Assembly: GCA_016192455.1 (NCBI GenBank)
Contig: JACPUC010000026.1
Location: forward strand, 1 to 64,000
DNA from: Candidatus Tectimicrobiota bacterium
GTDB lineage: Bacteria; JACPUC01
DNA: 64,000 nucleotides
Direction of reading: 5' to 3'
Notes under the pieces: generated by a model
Seen by the model: the letters and a program-made list of their open reading frames with translations, nothing else
Database searches by the model: none
What the model was told of the DNA's origin: nothing
Program-made: the position numbers and the translations under genes
Part shown: positions 63,639-64,000 of the stretch, piece after piece
How positions within the stretch are numbered: position 1 is the stretch's first letter
Layout of the letters: every line of letters starts with the position of its first letter

Positions 63639-64000
63639 TCACCAGGGCGCGCCGCTGACGGGGTTCTCCAAGGTGCCGATCTTCTCCACCACCACCTGCA
63701 CCACATCGCCGGGTTTCAGGAAGATCGGCGGATTGCGCATGCCGCCGACCCCCTCAGGCGTGCCGGTGGAGATGACGTCACCCGGCTCCAGGGTGAACCG
63801 CTCGCTGATGAAGGAGACGATTCGGTCAATGGGAAAGATCATCTGACGGGTGTTGGAGTCCTGTATCGCCATGCCGTTGAGGAAGCCCTGAATCCTGAGG
63901 TTCTGCGGCTCCCCGACCTCATCCTTCGTCACCAGCCACGGGCCCAGCGGGGCGAAGGTGTCGAGCGACTTGTTGAGGAGCCACTGACCCCGCTCGCGGT
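63639..64000 (-). CDS. Fumarylacetoacetate hydrolase family protein, C-terminal part (truncated by window end)
   Basis: FAPLGPWLVTKDEVGEPQNLRIQGFLNGMAIQDSNTRQMIFPIDRIVSFISERFTLEPGDVISTGTPEGVGGMRNPPIFLKPGDVVQVVVEKIGTLENPV; frame open to the window edge. Confidence 0.93.
   Translation of the reverse strand, partial: RERGQWLLNKSLDTFAPLGPWLVTKDEVGEPQNLRIQGFLNGMAIQDSNTRQMIFPIDRIVSFISERFTLEPGDVISTGTPEGVGGMRNPPIFLKPGDVVQVVVEKIGTLENPVSGAPW

Overview
This is a GC-rich bacterial chromosomal window with mostly housekeeping and metabolic content. It opens with the 5' part of a 16S rRNA gene on the minus strand, with a recognisable promoter and a boxA-like leader. The best-anchored block, on the minus strand, is the macromolecular-synthesis cluster rpsU-yqeY-mutS2-dnaG-rpoD, followed by a CAU-anticodon tRNA, a zinc-ribbon protein, an RNase HI-family protein and the RNase P RNA. 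Other confident genes include a Fur-family regulator, RidA, CutA, aconitase, an M28 peptidase, a phosphohexomutase, a PqqC/TenA-like oxidase, a nitroreductase, three MFS transporters, SbcD/SbcC-like (YhaO/YhaN) proteins, a thiolase with its DUF35 partner, FAH hydrolases, a SPASM radical-SAM protein, a cold-shock protein, BadF/2-hydroxyacyl-CoA-dehydratase-like proteins and a taurine-type ABC transporter. The most interesting items are: (1) a divergent 25-31 kb locus containing a GrdB-like selenoprotein whose ORF continues through an in-frame UGA with a bSECIS-like hairpin, next to a GrdE-like gene, an isochorismatase-fold hydrolase, a ferredoxin/Bfd-like fusion and an unrecognised ~486-aa protein; (2) a translationally coupled MFS / 12-repeat 'GNDxY' secreted protein / FGE-sulfatase-like cassette; (3) two ~94-bp intergenic three-hairpin elements with compensatory stem changes; (4) a perfect parS-like palindrome between 32-bp direct repeats; (5) a PaaK-like protein with apparently degenerate ATP motifs coupled to the SbcDC-like pair; (6) an AT-rich island carrying a lone DUF4062 protein. 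All calls are by eye; no database search was run.
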